A stretch of 64,000 nucleotides of DNA from Mesorhizobium caraganae (GCF_016836705.1 NZ_JAFCGY010000003.1:248001-312000); one strand, 5' to 3'. Counted from the first letter of the stretch, positions 29,273 through 39,553 are shown. Notes: a model not told the origin generated them from the letters alone. Numbers and translations: made by a program.

Positions 29273-30164
29273 GGCCAGGCTCCACGGCCGGCAGGCCATA
29301 CACGAACAGCCCAAGCGCATTGGCGCGCGCGAGAACGACGGGACCTTCGAGGATCAGCGAACGGCCGGCCTCGACGGCAATGCCGGCAAGCCCAGCGGCG
29401 TGTGCTGCCTCGACCGTCTGCGGGCCAATGGACGGCAGATCGGCGCGCAGTTCCTGGCCGGGTTTGGCGCATTTTACCAGAACGCCGCGCGTCTTGCCGG
29501 CGAGCCTGCCATGGCCGCGCAGCTGCTGCGTACGCTCGATCAGCCCATGGGTGCCCTCGACGCCTTCCAGGGCAATAGTGCGACCACCGATGGCGATGGC
29601 CGCCTGACCAATGTCGAGCGCGCCGATGGCCTTTGCCGCCGCATGCGCCGCCTCGATATCGCGCCAGTCAGACTTTCGCGGCACTGCCTTGGTCAGCGGC
29701 CCTTCGGCCGCGACAAGCCGGGGCACGACCTCATGCGCGCCGACAACTTTGACGCCGCGGGATTCCAGGCCGCGGGTCAATATCTTCAAGAGGCCGTCAT
29801 CGCCGCGCGCAAGGGCCATGGCGACCGAAGGTATCAGCGCCACCAGCCCAAGGCTCGGGCGCATGTCGACGAGCCGCGGCCTGCGCCTGATCTCGCCGGC
29901 GAGCACAAGATGGGTGATCCGTCGTCGCCTCAGCAACGCAACCAGCGAGCCAATGTCTTCCAGGGCGAGGCTTTCATGCTCATAGACGGTGAGCTCGGAC
30001 TGACGGTCGGCCTGACCCTCTACCAGGATGATGACGGGCAGATGTCCGGCCTCTGCCAGGCCGGCGGCAACTTCGACCGGCAGGCTGCCGCCGCCGGCAA
30101 TGATGCCGACCCTGGCTTCCGGCGCGAGATCGAGGCCCGTTGAGCTGGCCTCAGTCTTCGTCAT
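29262..30164 (-). CDS. lpxI: UDP-2,3-diacylglucosamine pyrophosphatase LpxI
   Basis: A 300-aa LpxI (DUF1009) protein that hydrolyses UDP-2,3-diacylglucosamine to lipid X; alphaproteobacteria use it in place of LpxH. Typical features are VGIIAGGGSLPVEVA, HLVLAGEIRRRP, the GDDGLLKIL region and KCAKPGQELRADLPSIGPQTV. Start 30164 or 30170 are both ATG; either overlaps lpxA by 14-20 bp. Position between lpxA and lpxB is the standard alphaproteobacterial order. Confidence 0.93.
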   Translation of the reverse strand: MTKTEASSTGLDLAPEARVGIIAGGGSLPVEVAAGLAEAGHLPVIILVEGQADRQSELTVYEHESLALEDIGSLVALLRRRRITHLVLAGEIRRRPRLVDMRPSLGLVALIPSVAMALARGDDGLLKILTRGLESRGVKVVGAHEVVPRLVAAEGPLTKAVPRKSDWRDIEAAHAAAKAIGALDIGQAAIAIGGRTIALEGVEGTHGLIERTQQLRGHGRLAGKTRGVLVKCAKPGQELRADLPSIGPQTVEAAHAAGLAGIAVEAGRSLILEGPVVLARANALGLFVYGLPAVEPGHGS

Positions 30165-30990
30165 CGGCATCGTCGCCGGCGCCACCTTTAAGCGACGGGA
30201 CGGCATAGTGCCGCTTGCCGCGACTGGTGATGAAATCGATGATTTTCATTGCGGTCGGCGACGAGGCGAACTCGGCCTTGGCGAATTCGATGTTTTCACC
30301 CACGGTGCGGGAGCGGTCGAAGATCGTCTTGTAAGTCTTGCGCAGCACCTGGATTTCGGCGCGCGCCAGGCCGGAGCGCTTCAGGCCGATGATGTTGAGG
30401 CCGCGCAGGCTGGCGCGGTTGCCGACGGCAATGGCGTAGGGGATGACATCGCCGACAATCGCCGAGCAGCCGCCGAGAAAGGCGTTGTCGCCGATACGGA
30501 CAAACTGATGAACGGCCGTCAGGCCGCCGATATAGACATTGTTGCCGACCTCGCAATGGCCGCCCAGCGTGGCCCCATTGGCGAAGGTAGCGTTGTTGCC
30601 GACGACGCAGTCATGGGCAATGTGGGCATAGGCAAGGAAATTGCCATTGTCGCCGACGGTCGTCTCGCCACGGCTGGAATCGGTGCCGAGATGCATGGTC
30701 ACGCCTTCGCGGATCGTGCAGTTCTGGCCGATAACCAACGTGGTGCGGCCGCCCTTGTGCTTGGTGTTTTGTGGCGGCCCACCCAGTGTCGCCATCGGAT
30801 AAACCTTGGTCCCGGCGCCGATGGTGGTCGCACCCAGCACCGAAACATGGCTGACCAGTTCGACCCGGTCACCGATCACGGCGTCAGCGCCGACAAAGCA
30901 GAAAGGTCCGATAGAGGCGCCTTCGCCGATTTGGGCACCGGCCTCGATAACGGCCGAGGGATGAATTGAAGTATGTATTTTCATAAGCAT
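30151..30990 (-). CDS. lpxA: UDP-N-acetylglucosamine acyltransferase
   Basis: A 279-aa left-handed beta-helix enzyme that puts the first 3-hydroxyacyl chain on UDP-GlcNAc. Hexapeptide repeats run over about residues 5-190 (for example SIHPSAVIEAGAQIGEGASI), and the catalytic His lies in YAHIAHDCVVGN. A second ATG two codons in (30984) is equally possible. It has an acidic ADDED tail. Nine bp separate it from fabZ. Confidence 0.96.
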   Translation of the reverse strand: MLMKIHTSIHPSAVIEAGAQIGEGASIGPFCFVGADAVIGDRVELVSHVSVLGATTIGAGTKVYPMATLGGPPQNTKHKGGRTTLVIGQNCTIREGVTMHLGTDSSRGETTVGDNGNFLAYAHIAHDCVVGNNATFANGATLGGHCEVGNNVYIGGLTAVHQFVRIGDNAFLGGCSAIVGDVIPYAIAVGNRASLRGLNIIGLKRSGLARAEIQVLRKTYKTIFDRSRTVGENIEFAKAEFASSPTAMKIIDFITSRGKRHYAVPSLKGGAGDDADDED

Positions 30991-30999
30991 GTCGAACCG

Positions 31000-31452
31000 T
31001 CAGCCGGTAACCATCATTGCCGAGATCTCGGCTTCGGCGGCCTTTGCGCCTTCCACCATGGCCTCGCAGGCGAATTTGAGTAGGTTGCCGCGCATCTTGA
31101 TTTTCTTGACGTGGATTTTCAGCTGGTCGCCCGGAACGACCGGTTTGCGGAATTTCGCGTTGTCGATGGTCAGGAAATAGACCAGTGACGGCTTTTCCGT
31201 GTTGAGACTGCGAATGCAGATTGCGCCGGCCGTCTGTGCCATGGCCTCGACGATCAGCACACCCGGCATCACCGGCTGGTCCGGGAAATGGCCCTGGAAA
31301 TGCGGCTCATTGATGGTCACGTTCTTGATGCCGATGGCTGAGTTGTTGCCATCGATCTCGACAATTCGATCGATCATCAGGAAGGGATAGCGATGCGGCA
31401 AAAGCTTCATCAACCCCAATATATCGACCGCCTCGAGCGTCGCCGGCACCAT
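31000..31452 (-). CDS. fabZ: 3-hydroxyacyl-ACP dehydratase FabZ
   Basis: A 150-aa hotdog-fold dehydratase of type-II fatty-acid synthesis, acting on the same 3-hydroxyacyl-ACP pool as LpxA and LpxD. Conserved [14 protein letters not shown] and the catalytic His/Glu pair in [26 protein letters not shown]. Placed between lpxD and lpxA with gaps of 1 and 9 bp, so translation is likely coupled. Confidence 0.97.
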   Translation of the reverse strand: MVPATLEAVDILGLMKLLPHRYPFLMIDRIVEIDGNNSAIGIKNVTINEPHFQGHFPDQPVMPGVLIVEAMAQTAGAICIRSLNTEKPSLVYFLTIDNAKFRKPVVPGDQLKIHVKKIKMRGNLLKFACEAMVEGAKAAEAEISAMMVTG

Positions 31453-31453
31453 C

Positions 31454-32512
31454 TCAGCTACTTCCCCCCTCGCCCTGCTTGCGCGTCCTGGCGAGCTTGC
31501 GCAGCATGGCGATCTCGCGCATGGCTTCCGCCATCGGCTGCGCCGGATAGCCTCCCCAGATCTCGCCCGCCGGCACGTTGCTCATGAACCCGCTTCTCGC
31601 CGCAAGCTTGGCCCCCGATCCTATGGTCAAATGATCGGCAAGGCCAACGCCGCCGCCCATGGTGACACCATCGCCGACGACGACGGAGCCGGAGATACCC
31701 GAAAGCCCTGCTATAATGCAATTGCGGCCGATGCGAACGTTATGGGCGATCTGCACCAGATTGTCGATCTTGGTGCCCTGGCCGATGATTGTATCCGACA
31801 TGGCGCCGCGATCGACTGTCGTGTTCGAGCCGATCTCGACATCGTCCTGGATGATGACGCGGCCGATCTGCGGCACACGCTCGGGCCCTTTGGCGCCGCC
31901 GACGAAGCCAAACCCGTCCTGGCCAATACGGGCGCCACCGTGGATGATGACGCGGTTGCCGATCAGGGCATACTGGACGCTCACGCCTGGACCAATATAG
32001 CCATCGCGGCCGATCTGGCAGGAGGGGCCGATAACGGCGTGGGGCGCAATGACCGTTCCGCTGCCGATGGAAGCGCGTGGGCCGATGACCGCTCCGGCTT
32101 CGATGATCGCGCCGGCCTCGATATGCGCCGAGGCATCGACATGAGCCTGCGGCGAGACCCCGGTTTCGCTGGTCATCGGTCCCGGAGTGGCCGCCGTCGG
32201 GAACAACAGCCGGCCGATCATGGCGAAAGCCTGTTGCGGCCGAGGATGGACCAGAACCGCAATGCCGGCCGGCGCCTTGGCGGCGAATTCGGTGGGACAA
32301 AGCACTGCCGCCGCCTTCAGCGACTGCATCAGCGCGAAATTTCGCTTGCCGTCGACGAAGACGAGCGCACCCTCGCCGCCTTCACTGGCTGGCGCCAAGG
32401 CGTCAATCGATATGTGGGCAAGGTCGGAATCGACTAGCGCCGCGCCGGTCAGATTCGCGACTTCGCCGGCCGTATACCGGCGTGATGGCGCGAAGAACAC
32501 CGGATCGGTCAT
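31454..32512 (-). CDS. lpxD: UDP-3-O-(3-hydroxyacyl)glucosamine N-acyltransferase
   Basis: A 352-aa enzyme adding the N-linked acyl chain in lipid A synthesis. N-terminal uridine-binding domain (about 1-100) followed by a hexapeptide-repeat beta-helix (about 110-310), with the catalytic His in [14 protein letters not shown] short C-terminal helical, Lys/Arg-rich region follows. It is 75 bp downstream of bamA on the same strand; no ompH/skp gene lies between. Confidence 0.96.
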   Translation of the reverse strand: MTDPVFFAPSRRYTAGEVANLTGAALVDSDLAHISIDALAPASEGGEGALVFVDGKRNFALMQSLKAAAVLCPTEFAAKAPAGIAVLVHPRPQQAFAMIGRLLFPTAATPGPMTSETGVSPQAHVDASAHIEAGAIIEAGAVIGPRASIGSGTVIAPHAVIGPSCQIGRDGYIGPGVSVQYALIGNRVIIHGGARIGQDGFGFVGGAKGPERVPQIGRVIIQDDVEIGSNTTVDRGAMSDTIIGQGTKIDNLVQIAHNVRIGRNCIIAGLSGISGSVVVGDGVTMGGGVGLADHLTIGSGAKLAARSGFMSNVPAGEIWGGYPAQPMAEAMREIAMLRKLARTRKQGEGGSS

Positions 32513-32587
32513 TCCAGAAGCAATATCCAGCTAGGTCGGATCAGTTTCTTCCGGACCCAACGGCCCGGAAGCATCGTTACCCGAACG

Positions 32588-34981
32588 TCAGAAGCGGCTC
32601 GACATGCCGAAGTTGAATTCCTGCACGTCGTCGGTCGACTCTTTCTTGACCGGGATCGCGTAGTCGATGCGGATCGGGCCGAAAGGCGACGACCACAACA
32701 AGCCGACACCAACCGAGGCGCGCAGCTTCATGTCAGTTGAGGTTTGGGTGACACCAGCGGTGTCAATATTGCTGCCATACAGTGTGGCGGCATCTGCAAA
32801 CACTGCGCCACGCAGGCCGAAGCTTTCCGGAATGACCGGTACCGGGAACTGGGCTTCCGCCGACGCATTGAAATAGGTGGTGCCGCCGAGATGGTCACGC
32901 GTATTGATGTCCGCAGGGCCAATGCCACCATACTCGAAACCGCGGATCATGCGGTCGCTGCTCTGGAACTGATCGAAGATACGCAGGCCGTTGTCGCCGT
33001 AGCCCGCTATATGGCCGGCGCCGCCTGAAATCAGGCCGACCAGGTCCAGCTGTTCGGACAAGGTCTGGTAGACAGTGCCTCGACCGGTAACCTTGACGAA
33101 CTTGGCATCACCACCAAGGCCCGCCACTTCCACGGTCGTCGTGGCGTAGATGCCTTCATGCGGGCTCTTCATGTCGTCGATGGTGTTGTAAACCAGCCCA
33201 AGGCTGACCGACGACTTGATCCAAGGGCTTTCGTCAATTCCCTCGACGATCGCCGGAGATATGTTGCAGTCGGCATCCGGAATCCCGTCGCCAGGTGCGT
33301 TACCCGGGACAGCAGGATTGTTATCGCAACCGTCGTCGAGCTTGTACTTCTCCTGGGCGATATTGTACGCCAGCTGCGTTGAGATGTTGTCAGTGATCGG
33401 CAGGCCGAAGCGGACCGTCGCACCGAGCGTCTCGGCGTCATAGTGGTCGTAGTTGCGCGTCTGCTGGTAGATATCGAAGCCCGCTGCGATGCGCCGCCCG
33501 AGGAAATAGGGCTCGGTGAAGGAGAGGCTGTAGTCGCGCGAATTCTTGCCGCCACCGGCCGAGACCTTGATGTACTGGCCGCGACCGAGGAAGTTGCGCT
33601 CCGCGATCGAACCTTCGACGGACGGACCTGCAGTCTCGCCACCGGTCGAATAGCCGGCGCCGACCGAGAACTCGCCGGTCGACTTCTCGACCACGTCGAC
33701 CACCAGCACGACCTGATCAGGTTCGGAGCCCGGAACAGTCGAAATGTCGACTTTTTCAAAATAATCCAGCGCTTCCAGTCGCTTCTTCGCGCGCTGGATC
33801 AAAACCTGGTTGAAGGCATCACCTTCGCTGACGTCGAACTCGCGGCGAATGACATAGTCGCGCGTGCGATCGTTGCCGCGGATCTCGATGCGCTCGATAT
33901 AGGCCTTGGTACCCTGGTCGATCGTATAAACGACCGAAATGGTGTGGTTTTCGAAGTTGCGATCGCCGCGCGGCGTGACCTGGGCGAAGGCATAGCCCGA
34001 ACCCGCGACCTTCTCGGTCAGCGCGATGATCGTGTCCTCGACATCCTTGGCGTTGTAGACGTCGCCCTTGTGGGTCTGAACCACCGATTCCAGCGACTTC
34101 GAATCGACTTCCGGAATGGTGCTCTCGACGCTGACATCGCCGAACGTATAGCGATCGCCTTCCTGCACGGTGATGGTAACGGTGTACTGGTTGGTGGTGT
34201 CGTCGAGCTCACCGACAGCGGAAACCACCTGGAAGTCAGCATAGCCGTGATTGTAGTAGAAGCGACGCAGCGTCTCCTGGTCGGCGCGCAGCTTGTCCTC
34301 GTCATAGACGTCATCACGCAGCACGAAGGACAGGAAGCTCGAGCGCTTGGTGGCGATGACATCGGACAGGCGGCGGCTCGAATAAGCGCTGTTGCCGACG
34401 AAATTGACCGCAGCGATCTTGGTGCGGCCGCCTTCGTTGATGTTGAAGACCACGTTCACGCGGTTGTCGCCGAGATCCATGATCTGCGTGGTCACGGCGG
34501 CATCGTCACGGCCGATGCGCCTGTAGGCGGCCTTTACCGCCTCGACGTCGGAATCCAGCGTTGCCTGCGAGAAGGTGCTGCGCGGCTTCAACTGCACCGC
34601 AATTGCCAGCGCGTTGTCCTTGAGCTTCTTGTTGCCCTGGAACAGGACCTGGTTGACCACCTGATATTCAGACACCTTGACGACCAGCGCCGAGCCGACC
34701 TGGTTGATCTGGACGTCCGAGAACAGCCCGGTGCCGAACAGCGCCTTGACCGCATCGTCGATATCGGCGCTGGAAAACGCCTTGCCGGGCTTGATCGAGA
34801 TGTAATTACGGATGGTGTCGGCGTCGACACGCTGGTTGCCGCTGACCTCGACTCTCGAAACAACGGCCGCTTGCGCCGCAGATGTGGCAACGAACTGCAC
34901 GGCGAGCGCGCCTGGCACAACCAGAGCGGCGGACATAGCCACCGCGGACGCGGCGCTCAAAAACTTGGATGCTGCCTTCAT
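32588..34981 (-). CDS. bamA: outer membrane protein assembly factor BamA
   Basis: A 797-aa Omp85 protein that inserts beta-barrels into the outer membrane. Signal peptide (about 1-36, ending in ATSAAQA), five POTRA domains (about 38-440, first VSRVEVSGNQRVDADTIRNY), then a 16-strand barrel. VRGF-type lid motif appears as IRGFEYGG, and the protein ends in Phe (MSSRF), the usual barrel signal. The barrel has an Asp/Asn/Pro-rich loop (DDGCDNNPAVPGNAPGDG) with two Cys. Preceded by 217 bp that probably carries its own promoter. Confidence 0.97.
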   Translation of the reverse strand: MKAASKFLSAASAVAMSAALVVPGALAVQFVATSAAQAAVVSRVEVSGNQRVDADTIRNYISIKPGKAFSSADIDDAVKALFGTGLFSDVQINQVGSALVVKVSEYQVVNQVLFQGNKKLKDNALAIAVQLKPRSTFSQATLDSDVEAVKAAYRRIGRDDAAVTTQIMDLGDNRVNVVFNINEGGRTKIAAVNFVGNSAYSSRRLSDVIATKRSSFLSFVLRDDVYDEDKLRADQETLRRFYYNHGYADFQVVSAVGELDDTTNQYTVTITVQEGDRYTFGDVSVESTIPEVDSKSLESVVQTHKGDVYNAKDVEDTIIALTEKVAGSGYAFAQVTPRGDRNFENHTISVVYTIDQGTKAYIERIEIRGNDRTRDYVIRREFDVSEGDAFNQVLIQRAKKRLEALDYFEKVDISTVPGSEPDQVVLVVDVVEKSTGEFSVGAGYSTGGETAGPSVEGSIAERNFLGRGQYIKVSAGGGKNSRDYSLSFTEPYFLGRRIAAGFDIYQQTRNYDHYDAETLGATVRFGLPITDNISTQLAYNIAQEKYKLDDGCDNNPAVPGNAPGDGIPDADCNISPAIVEGIDESPWIKSSVSLGLVYNTIDDMKSPHEGIYATTTVEVAGLGGDAKFVKVTGRGTVYQTLSEQLDLVGLISGGAGHIAGYGDNGLRIFDQFQSSDRMIRGFEYGGIGPADINTRDHLGGTTYFNASAEAQFPVPVIPESFGLRGAVFADAATLYGSNIDTAGVTQTSTDMKLRASVGVGLLWSSPFGPIRIDYAIPVKKESTDDVQEFNFGMSSRF

Positions 34982-35087
34982 CGGGCTTTTGTACCTTTTC
35001 TCGAAGTCCCCACGGCGAGAAAACCGGACGTGCGGTAATTTCCCCTACCGTATTAACCGGATTTTCCCTACACGCAAGGCTTCTGGT

Positions 35088-35134
35088 TAATTTGTAATTA
35101 CTTAACCCTGATGCGTGGCTTTCGCGTCACGCAT
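35088..35134. promoter_or_regulatory. bamA upstream region: CtrA-like half-site pair and hairpin
   Basis: In the 217-bp gap between rseP and bamA, TTAA-N7-TTAC (35088-35102) matches 7 of 8 bases of the CtrA box TTAA-N7-TTAA, and the outer GGTTAA / TTAACC form an inverted repeat. ATGCGTG / CACGCAT (35111-35117 and 35128-35134) form a 7-bp hairpin. Role unproven. Confidence 0.3.
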
Positions 35135-35198
35135 ACCCCCGTGCATGGTAAACGGCGTCTCAACATTGCCGGTGCCGAGGCCGAATTTCTTCATGATT

Positions 35199-36341
35199 TC
35201 AGCACCCAAACAGATCGTTCCAGAAAACGAAGCCCATAAATCCCAGCACCAGAAAGAGGCCGGCCCGGTACCCCATTTCCATCATCCGCTCCGATACCGG
35301 ACGTCGGAAAACGGCTTCGATGGCGTAGAACAGGAGATGGCCGCCGTCGAGGGGGGGAATCGGCAAAAGGTTCAGAATTCCGATCCCGACTGACAGTAAT
35401 GCAACAAGTTGCACCAGCCATTCGAAGCCGAGTTTGGCCGCCTGGCCCGACATCTTGGCGATCTTGATCGGACCGCCCAGCTGGCATTTGTCCTCGCGGC
35501 CGACAACGAAACGTTGCAGGAAGTGGCCAGTGCCCTGAATGGCCTGCCCCGTCTGCTCTACCGCCGCTCCGAGCGCGCCAATTGGACTGTAGGTGATCAC
35601 TCTCGGCTGACCGAGCTCCTTGTTGTTGACGACGCCGATGACGGCCACCTTGGTTTTGTTGCCCAGCGCGTCCTGCTGTTCCATCAACTCCGGCGTCGCG
35701 GTGACGGTGATCTCCTTGCCATCGCGCAGCATGGTGAAGGTAAGCGAGTCGCCGGCGCGGCCCTGCACAAGGCGCTGGACGTCGGCGAAGGTCTCAACCT
35801 TGCTGCCGTTGACGGCGACGAATCGATCGCCGGGCAAAATGCCGGCCTTTTCCGCCGGACTACCGGCGGTGACTTGAGCCACCATCGGCTCCAGCACCGG
35901 GCGGCCATAGAGAGAAAACATCACAGTGAAGACGGCGATGGTCAAAAGGAAGTTGAACAGCGGCCCGGCAACCACCGTGGCCGCGCGCTTCCAGATCGGC
36001 CGTGTGTGGAAGGCAACTTCGCGTTCGGCATCGGTCAGCTTCTCCAGCTCTTCCGTGCCGGGCTGGCTCGATGTGACGCTCATGTCACCGACGAATTTGA
36101 CATAGCCGCCAAGCGGTATTGCGCAAAGCTTCCAGCGCGTTCCGTGGCTGTCGTTGAAGCCGAAAAGCTCGGGGCCGAAGCCGATCGAGAAGGCTTTTAC
36201 GCCGATGCCGCACCAGCGGCCGACGAGGTAGTGGCCCATTTCGTGAACGAAGACGACGACGGTCAGCACGAACAGAAACGGCACCAGCGTGCCGAGGACA
36301 AAGCCTTGCGTGCTGAAAAACGCGTGAAGTATCTCGTTCAA
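35199..36341 (-). CDS. rseP: site-2 zinc metalloprotease RseP
   Basis: A 380-aa inner-membrane protease that cleaves anti-sigma factors and signal peptides within the membrane. The zinc motif HEMGH is at residues 33-37 in the first membrane helix; the second active-site motif LDGGH has Asp332. One PDZ domain (about 130-210, with AGILPGDRFVAVNG) lies between, fewer than in E. coli where there are two. Located between cdsA and bamA; dxr, present here in many bacteria, is absent. Confidence 0.94.
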   Translation of the reverse strand: MNEILHAFFSTQGFVLGTLVPFLFVLTVVVFVHEMGHYLVGRWCGIGVKAFSIGFGPELFGFNDSHGTRWKLCAIPLGGYVKFVGDMSVTSSQPGTEELEKLTDAEREVAFHTRPIWKRAATVVAGPLFNFLLTIAVFTVMFSLYGRPVLEPMVAQVTAGSPAEKAGILPGDRFVAVNGSKVETFADVQRLVQGRAGDSLTFTMLRDGKEITVTATPELMEQQDALGNKTKVAVIGVVNNKELGQPRVITYSPIGALGAAVEQTGQAIQGTGHFLQRFVVGREDKCQLGGPIKIAKMSGQAAKLGFEWLVQLVALLSVGIGILNLLPIPPLDGGHLLFYAIEAVFRRPVSERMMEMGYRAGLFLVLGFMGFVFWNDLFGC

Positions 36342-36445
36342 GTCGTGCCCTCAAATTCACCCACGGCGAAAAGGTGACGCCGCGACTGTGACATCAATCC
36401 AGGCGAATCCGTGGCACGCGCCATTTCTTCGCCGTCAAATGCCGC

Positions 36446-37261
36446 TCAAGCCGGAAAAAGCCCCTGCGCCGGATGATCGGCGCCCGCCGAAATCCAACCG
36501 ATGACGTATAGGGCAAAAGCCGCCGCGACAAGCCCATCCACCCTGTCCATGACGCCGCCGTGCCCTGGTATCAACGCGCTGGAATCCTTGCGGCCGTGCC
36601 GGCGCTTGACCCAGGATTCGAAGAGGTCGCCAGCCTGGGCGACAATAGACAACACCAACGCGACCAAAGCGAGGACACCAAGATTGCTGGCTCCGGCGGC
36701 GGCGGCCAGAAGCACGCCGGCGACCACGCCGCCGACAGCACCGCCAAGCGCGCCGCTCTGCGTCTTGCCGGGTGAAATCGATGGCGCGAGCTTAGGCCCG
36801 CCGACGGCGCGGCCGACGAAATACGCAAAGATGTCGGTCGCCCAGACCACGGCGAACAAAAACAGGATCGCGACCAGGCCGGAACGGTCGCCGTCGCGCA
36901 ATAGCGCCAGCGACAGGCCGGACAGCGCTGCGTAGGCAAGGCCGGCGGCATCCCATTGCGCGGCTCCGCGCATGCGTGCGCCTACCGCCGCAACGACAAC
37001 AATGGCCAGGACAAGAGACAGCAGCCACGACGCCGGCACGCCGGCGATCAGGGCGCCGACGAAAACCAGAAGCAACGCCTCTGGAACGAATCCGAGGGCC
37101 GCACCGGCCGCAGGGCGCGACATGCGCGCCCATTCATAGAAGATGACCGCCGCCATGCCGGCGCAAAGCAGGCGGAACCACAGCCCGCCCAACCAGGTCA
37201 GGCCAAGTGCCATTGCAGCCAGCACCAGCGCCGAGACGATGCGAAGCTGAAGGTTGTTCAT
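36446..37261 (-). CDS. cdsA: phosphatidate cytidylyltransferase
   Basis: A 271-aa membrane enzyme that makes CDP-diacylglycerol from phosphatidic acid and CTP. About eight hydrophobic helices and the full CDS signature near the C-terminus, SWVKRRHGRKDSSALIPGHG followed by GVMDRVDG. SPGKTQSG precedes it. ATG 37261 is preferred over a GTG at 37276 that would overlap uppS. Confidence 0.94.
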   Translation of the reverse strand: MNNLQLRIVSALVLAAMALGLTWLGGLWFRLLCAGMAAVIFYEWARMSRPAAGAALGFVPEALLLVFVGALIAGVPASWLLSLVLAIVVVAAVGARMRGAAQWDAAGLAYAALSGLSLALLRDGDRSGLVAILFLFAVVWATDIFAYFVGRAVGGPKLAPSISPGKTQSGALGGAVGGVVAGVLLAAAAGASNLGVLALVALVLSIVAQAGDLFESWVKRRHGRKDSSALIPGHGGVMDRVDGLVAAAFALYVIGWISAGADHPAQGLFPA

Positions 37262-37272
37262 CCCGCCGCCGG

Positions 37273-37995
37273 TCACGAGGCGGCGACATCTTGGGCGGCG
37301 AGCCCGCCGAAGCGGCGCTCGCGGCCGGCGAAGTCGCGCAGTGCGTCGGCCAGGTGTTCACGGCTGAAATCGGGCCAATAGCAGGGCAGGAAGACCAGTT
37401 CGCTGTAGGCTGCCTGCCACAAAAGGAAATTCGACAGCCGAAGCTCGCCGCTGGTGCGGATGACCAGCTCCGGGTCGGGAATGCCCGCGGTATCGAGGGC
37501 GCCGGCAAACGATTCCGCCGTGATCGCCTCGCTGTCGATCTCGCCGCGCGCCACGGCGGCTGCGAGCTTGCGCGCCGTGCGCACGATCTCGTCGCGCCCG
37601 CCATAGTTGAAGGCGATGATAAGCGTCAGCGCTTCATTGCGGGCGGTCAGCGATTCGGCCTCTTCGAGCAGGCCTCTGATGTCCGGCTGCAGCCCTGCCC
37701 TGTCGCCGATGATCCTGACGCGCACGCCGCTCTGGTGCAGTTCGGCCAGATCGCGGCGGATGAACAGCTTCAACAGCCCCATCAGGTCGCTGACTTCGGA
37801 TTTTGGACGCGACCAGTTCTCCGACGAAAAGGCGTAGACGGTCAGGAAGGAAATGCCGAGACCGGGCGCTGCGCGCACCGTCTTGCGCAGCGCCTCGACG
37901 CCGGCGCGATGGCCGGCAAGCCGCGGCAAGCCGCGCGCCTTGGCCCAGCGTCCGTTTCCATCCATGATGATCGCGACATGCGCGGGCGTTGCCAT
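37273..37995 (-). CDS. uppS: isoprenyl transferase (undecaprenyl diphosphate synthase)
   Basis: A 240-aa cis-prenyltransferase that makes undecaprenyl diphosphate, the lipid carrier for peptidoglycan and polysaccharides. Conserved [20 protein letters not shown] near the N-terminus, [13 protein letters not shown], and [14 protein letters not shown] near the C-terminus. Eleven bp separate it from cdsA, 31 bp from frr upstream. Confidence 0.96.
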   Translation of the reverse strand: MATPAHVAIIMDGNGRWAKARGLPRLAGHRAGVEALRKTVRAAPGLGISFLTVYAFSSENWSRPKSEVSDLMGLLKLFIRRDLAELHQSGVRVRIIGDRAGLQPDIRGLLEEAESLTARNEALTLIIAFNYGGRDEIVRTARKLAAAVARGEIDSEAITAESFAGALDTAGIPDPELVIRTSGELRLSNFLLWQAAYSELVFLPCYWPDFSREHLADALRDFAGRERRFGGLAAQDVAAS

Positions 37996-38026
37996 GGTCT
38001 CGCTTTCGAGCCGGTGTGGGCCGACC

Positions 38027-38581
38027 CTAAACCTGCATGATTTCAGCTTCCTTATCGGAAAGCAGGTGATCGATCGTACTGATCGTTTCGTCGGTCAGCT
38101 TCTGGACCTGATCGGAGCGCTTGCGATGATCGTCCTCGCTGATATCGCCGTCCTTTTCCGCCTTCTTCAAGAAGTCCATGCCATCGCGGCGGACATGGCG
38201 CGCCGCAACGCGGGCGTTCTCGGCGTAGCCGTGCGAAATCTTGACCAGTTCCTTGCGGCGCTGCTCGTTGAGCTCGGGCAGCGGAATCCTGAGATTGGTG
38301 CCATCGACGATCGGATTGAAGCCGAGATTGGATTCTCTGATAGCGCGGTCGACGGCGCCGACCATCGACTTATCCCAGACTGAGACCGAAATCATGCGCG
38401 GCTCCGGCACCGACACGTTCGCCACCTGGTTGATCGGCATGGTGGTGCCATAGGCCTGGACCTGGATGGCGTCGAGCAGATTGCTGGAGGCGCGGCCGGT
38501 GCGCAGCGAGGCCAGGTCGTGCTTGAAGGCTGCGATCGCGCCGTCCATGCGCCGCTTGAGGTCGTCGAACTCACCACTCAT
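38027..38581 (-). CDS. frr: ribosome recycling factor
   Basis: A 184-aa factor that splits post-termination ribosomes with EF-G. Long three-helix bundle with the conserved [34 protein letters not shown] and [20 protein letters not shown]. Follows pyrH by 98 bp on the same strand, the usual pyrH-frr-uppS-cdsA order. Confidence 0.97.
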   Translation of the reverse strand: MSGEFDDLKRRMDGAIAAFKHDLASLRTGRASSNLLDAIQVQAYGTTMPINQVANVSVPEPRMISVSVWDKSMVGAVDRAIRESNLGFNPIVDGTNLRIPLPELNEQRRKELVKISHGYAENARVAARHVRRDGMDFLKKAEKDGDISEDDHRKRSDQVQKLTDETISTIDHLLSDKEAEIMQV

Positions 38582-38679
38582 CTTAGTCTCCTCGACCCGT
38601 TTGACCCGGGTTCACTGCTTAGGGCCCGAATAGCCCGCTTTCGAAAAACTGATCCCCTTTCCGGAGAGTATACTCCGGA

Positions 38680-39402
38680 TCACTCGTCGGCGACGATCGT
38701 GCAACGGCCGCCGCCCCTCAGAATATCGCCGAAACCACCTTTTTCGTGGATCGAATAGACGATTATCGGGATGTTGTTTTCGCGCGCAAGTGCAATTGCG
38801 GCGGTATCCATGATCGAAAGGCCCTTGTTGATGACTTCGGCGTGGCTGATGCGCTCGAAGCGGGTCGCATTCGGATCCTTCTTGGGATCGGCGGAATAAA
38901 CACCGTCGACCTGGGTGCCCTTGAACAGAGCGTCGGCGCCGATCTCCGCGGCGCGCAAGGCTGCGGCCGAATCGGTGGTGAAAAACGGATTGCCGGTACC
39001 GCCGGCGAAAATGACGACCTTGCCCTGGTTCATATAGGCGGTGGCCTGGCGCTGGGAAAAACTCTCGCACAGTTCTGGCATGGCGATCGCCGACAGCACG
39101 ACGGCTTCGACGCCGATCTTGTTCAGCGAGGTGCGCAGCGCCAGCGAGTTGATGACCGTGGCTAGCATGCCCATATGGTCGCCGGTGACGCGGTCGCCCC
39201 CCTTGGACGCTACCGCCACGCCGCGAAAAATGTTGCCGCCACCGATGACGACGCCGACCTCGATGCCGAGCGCGCGAGCTTCGGCGATGTCGGCGGCGAT
39301 GCGGTCGACGACCGAGACATCGATGCCGAAATGCTGCTCGCCCATCAACGCTTCGCCCGACGCTTTCAACAAGACACGTCGATAGAGGGGCTTTGCCGTC
39401 AT
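38680..39402 (-). CDS. pyrH: UMP kinase
   Basis: A 240-aa amino-acid-kinase-fold enzyme phosphorylating UMP to UDP. N-terminal RVLLKASGEALMG, VIGGGNIFRG, GDHMGMLATVIN and the phosphate site FAGGTGNPFFTTD. The ATG 39402 is fixed by the conserved N-terminus, with GAGGT upstream; the longer open frame to 39612 is Arg/Trp-rich and not conserved. Normally directly after tsf, but here 2.9 kb from it. Confidence 0.97.
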   Translation of the reverse strand: MTAKPLYRRVLLKASGEALMGEQHFGIDVSVVDRIAADIAEARALGIEVGVVIGGGNIFRGVAVASKGGDRVTGDHMGMLATVINSLALRTSLNKIGVEAVVLSAIAMPELCESFSQRQATAYMNQGKVVIFAGGTGNPFFTTDSAAALRAAEIGADALFKGTQVDGVYSADPKKDPNATRFERISHAEVINKGLSIMDTAAIALARENNIPIIVYSIHEKGGFGDILRGGGRCTIVADE

Positions 39403-39495
39403 CTGGACCTCGTCATTATTGCGTGTGGCGCGCCTGAGCAGGCCGCCCTCGCACGGGCGCCGCCGCTGGCGCGATGCCGAGTTCCGATACACGAA

Positions 39496-39521
39496 GGGCG
39501 CCGCGATGTCACGCGGCGCCC
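39496..39521. terminator. GC hairpin between pyrH and the aldo/keto reductase gene
   Basis: GGGCGCCGCG-ATGTCA-CGCGGCGCCC: a perfect 10-bp stem, 6-nt loop, 33 bp past the aldo/keto reductase stop. No U-tract follows on the minus strand, so termination would be partial or Rho-assisted. Confidence 0.45.
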
Positions 39522-39553
39522 CTCGCCAATTCCGCCCGTATCGTCGCGGCCTG

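Noticed and set aside
33443..35038. 531-aa plus-strand frame opposite bamA
   Set aside because: BamA is complete with signal peptide, POTRA domains and C-terminal Phe; the plus frame is low-complexity Asp/Val/Arg and has no start signal.
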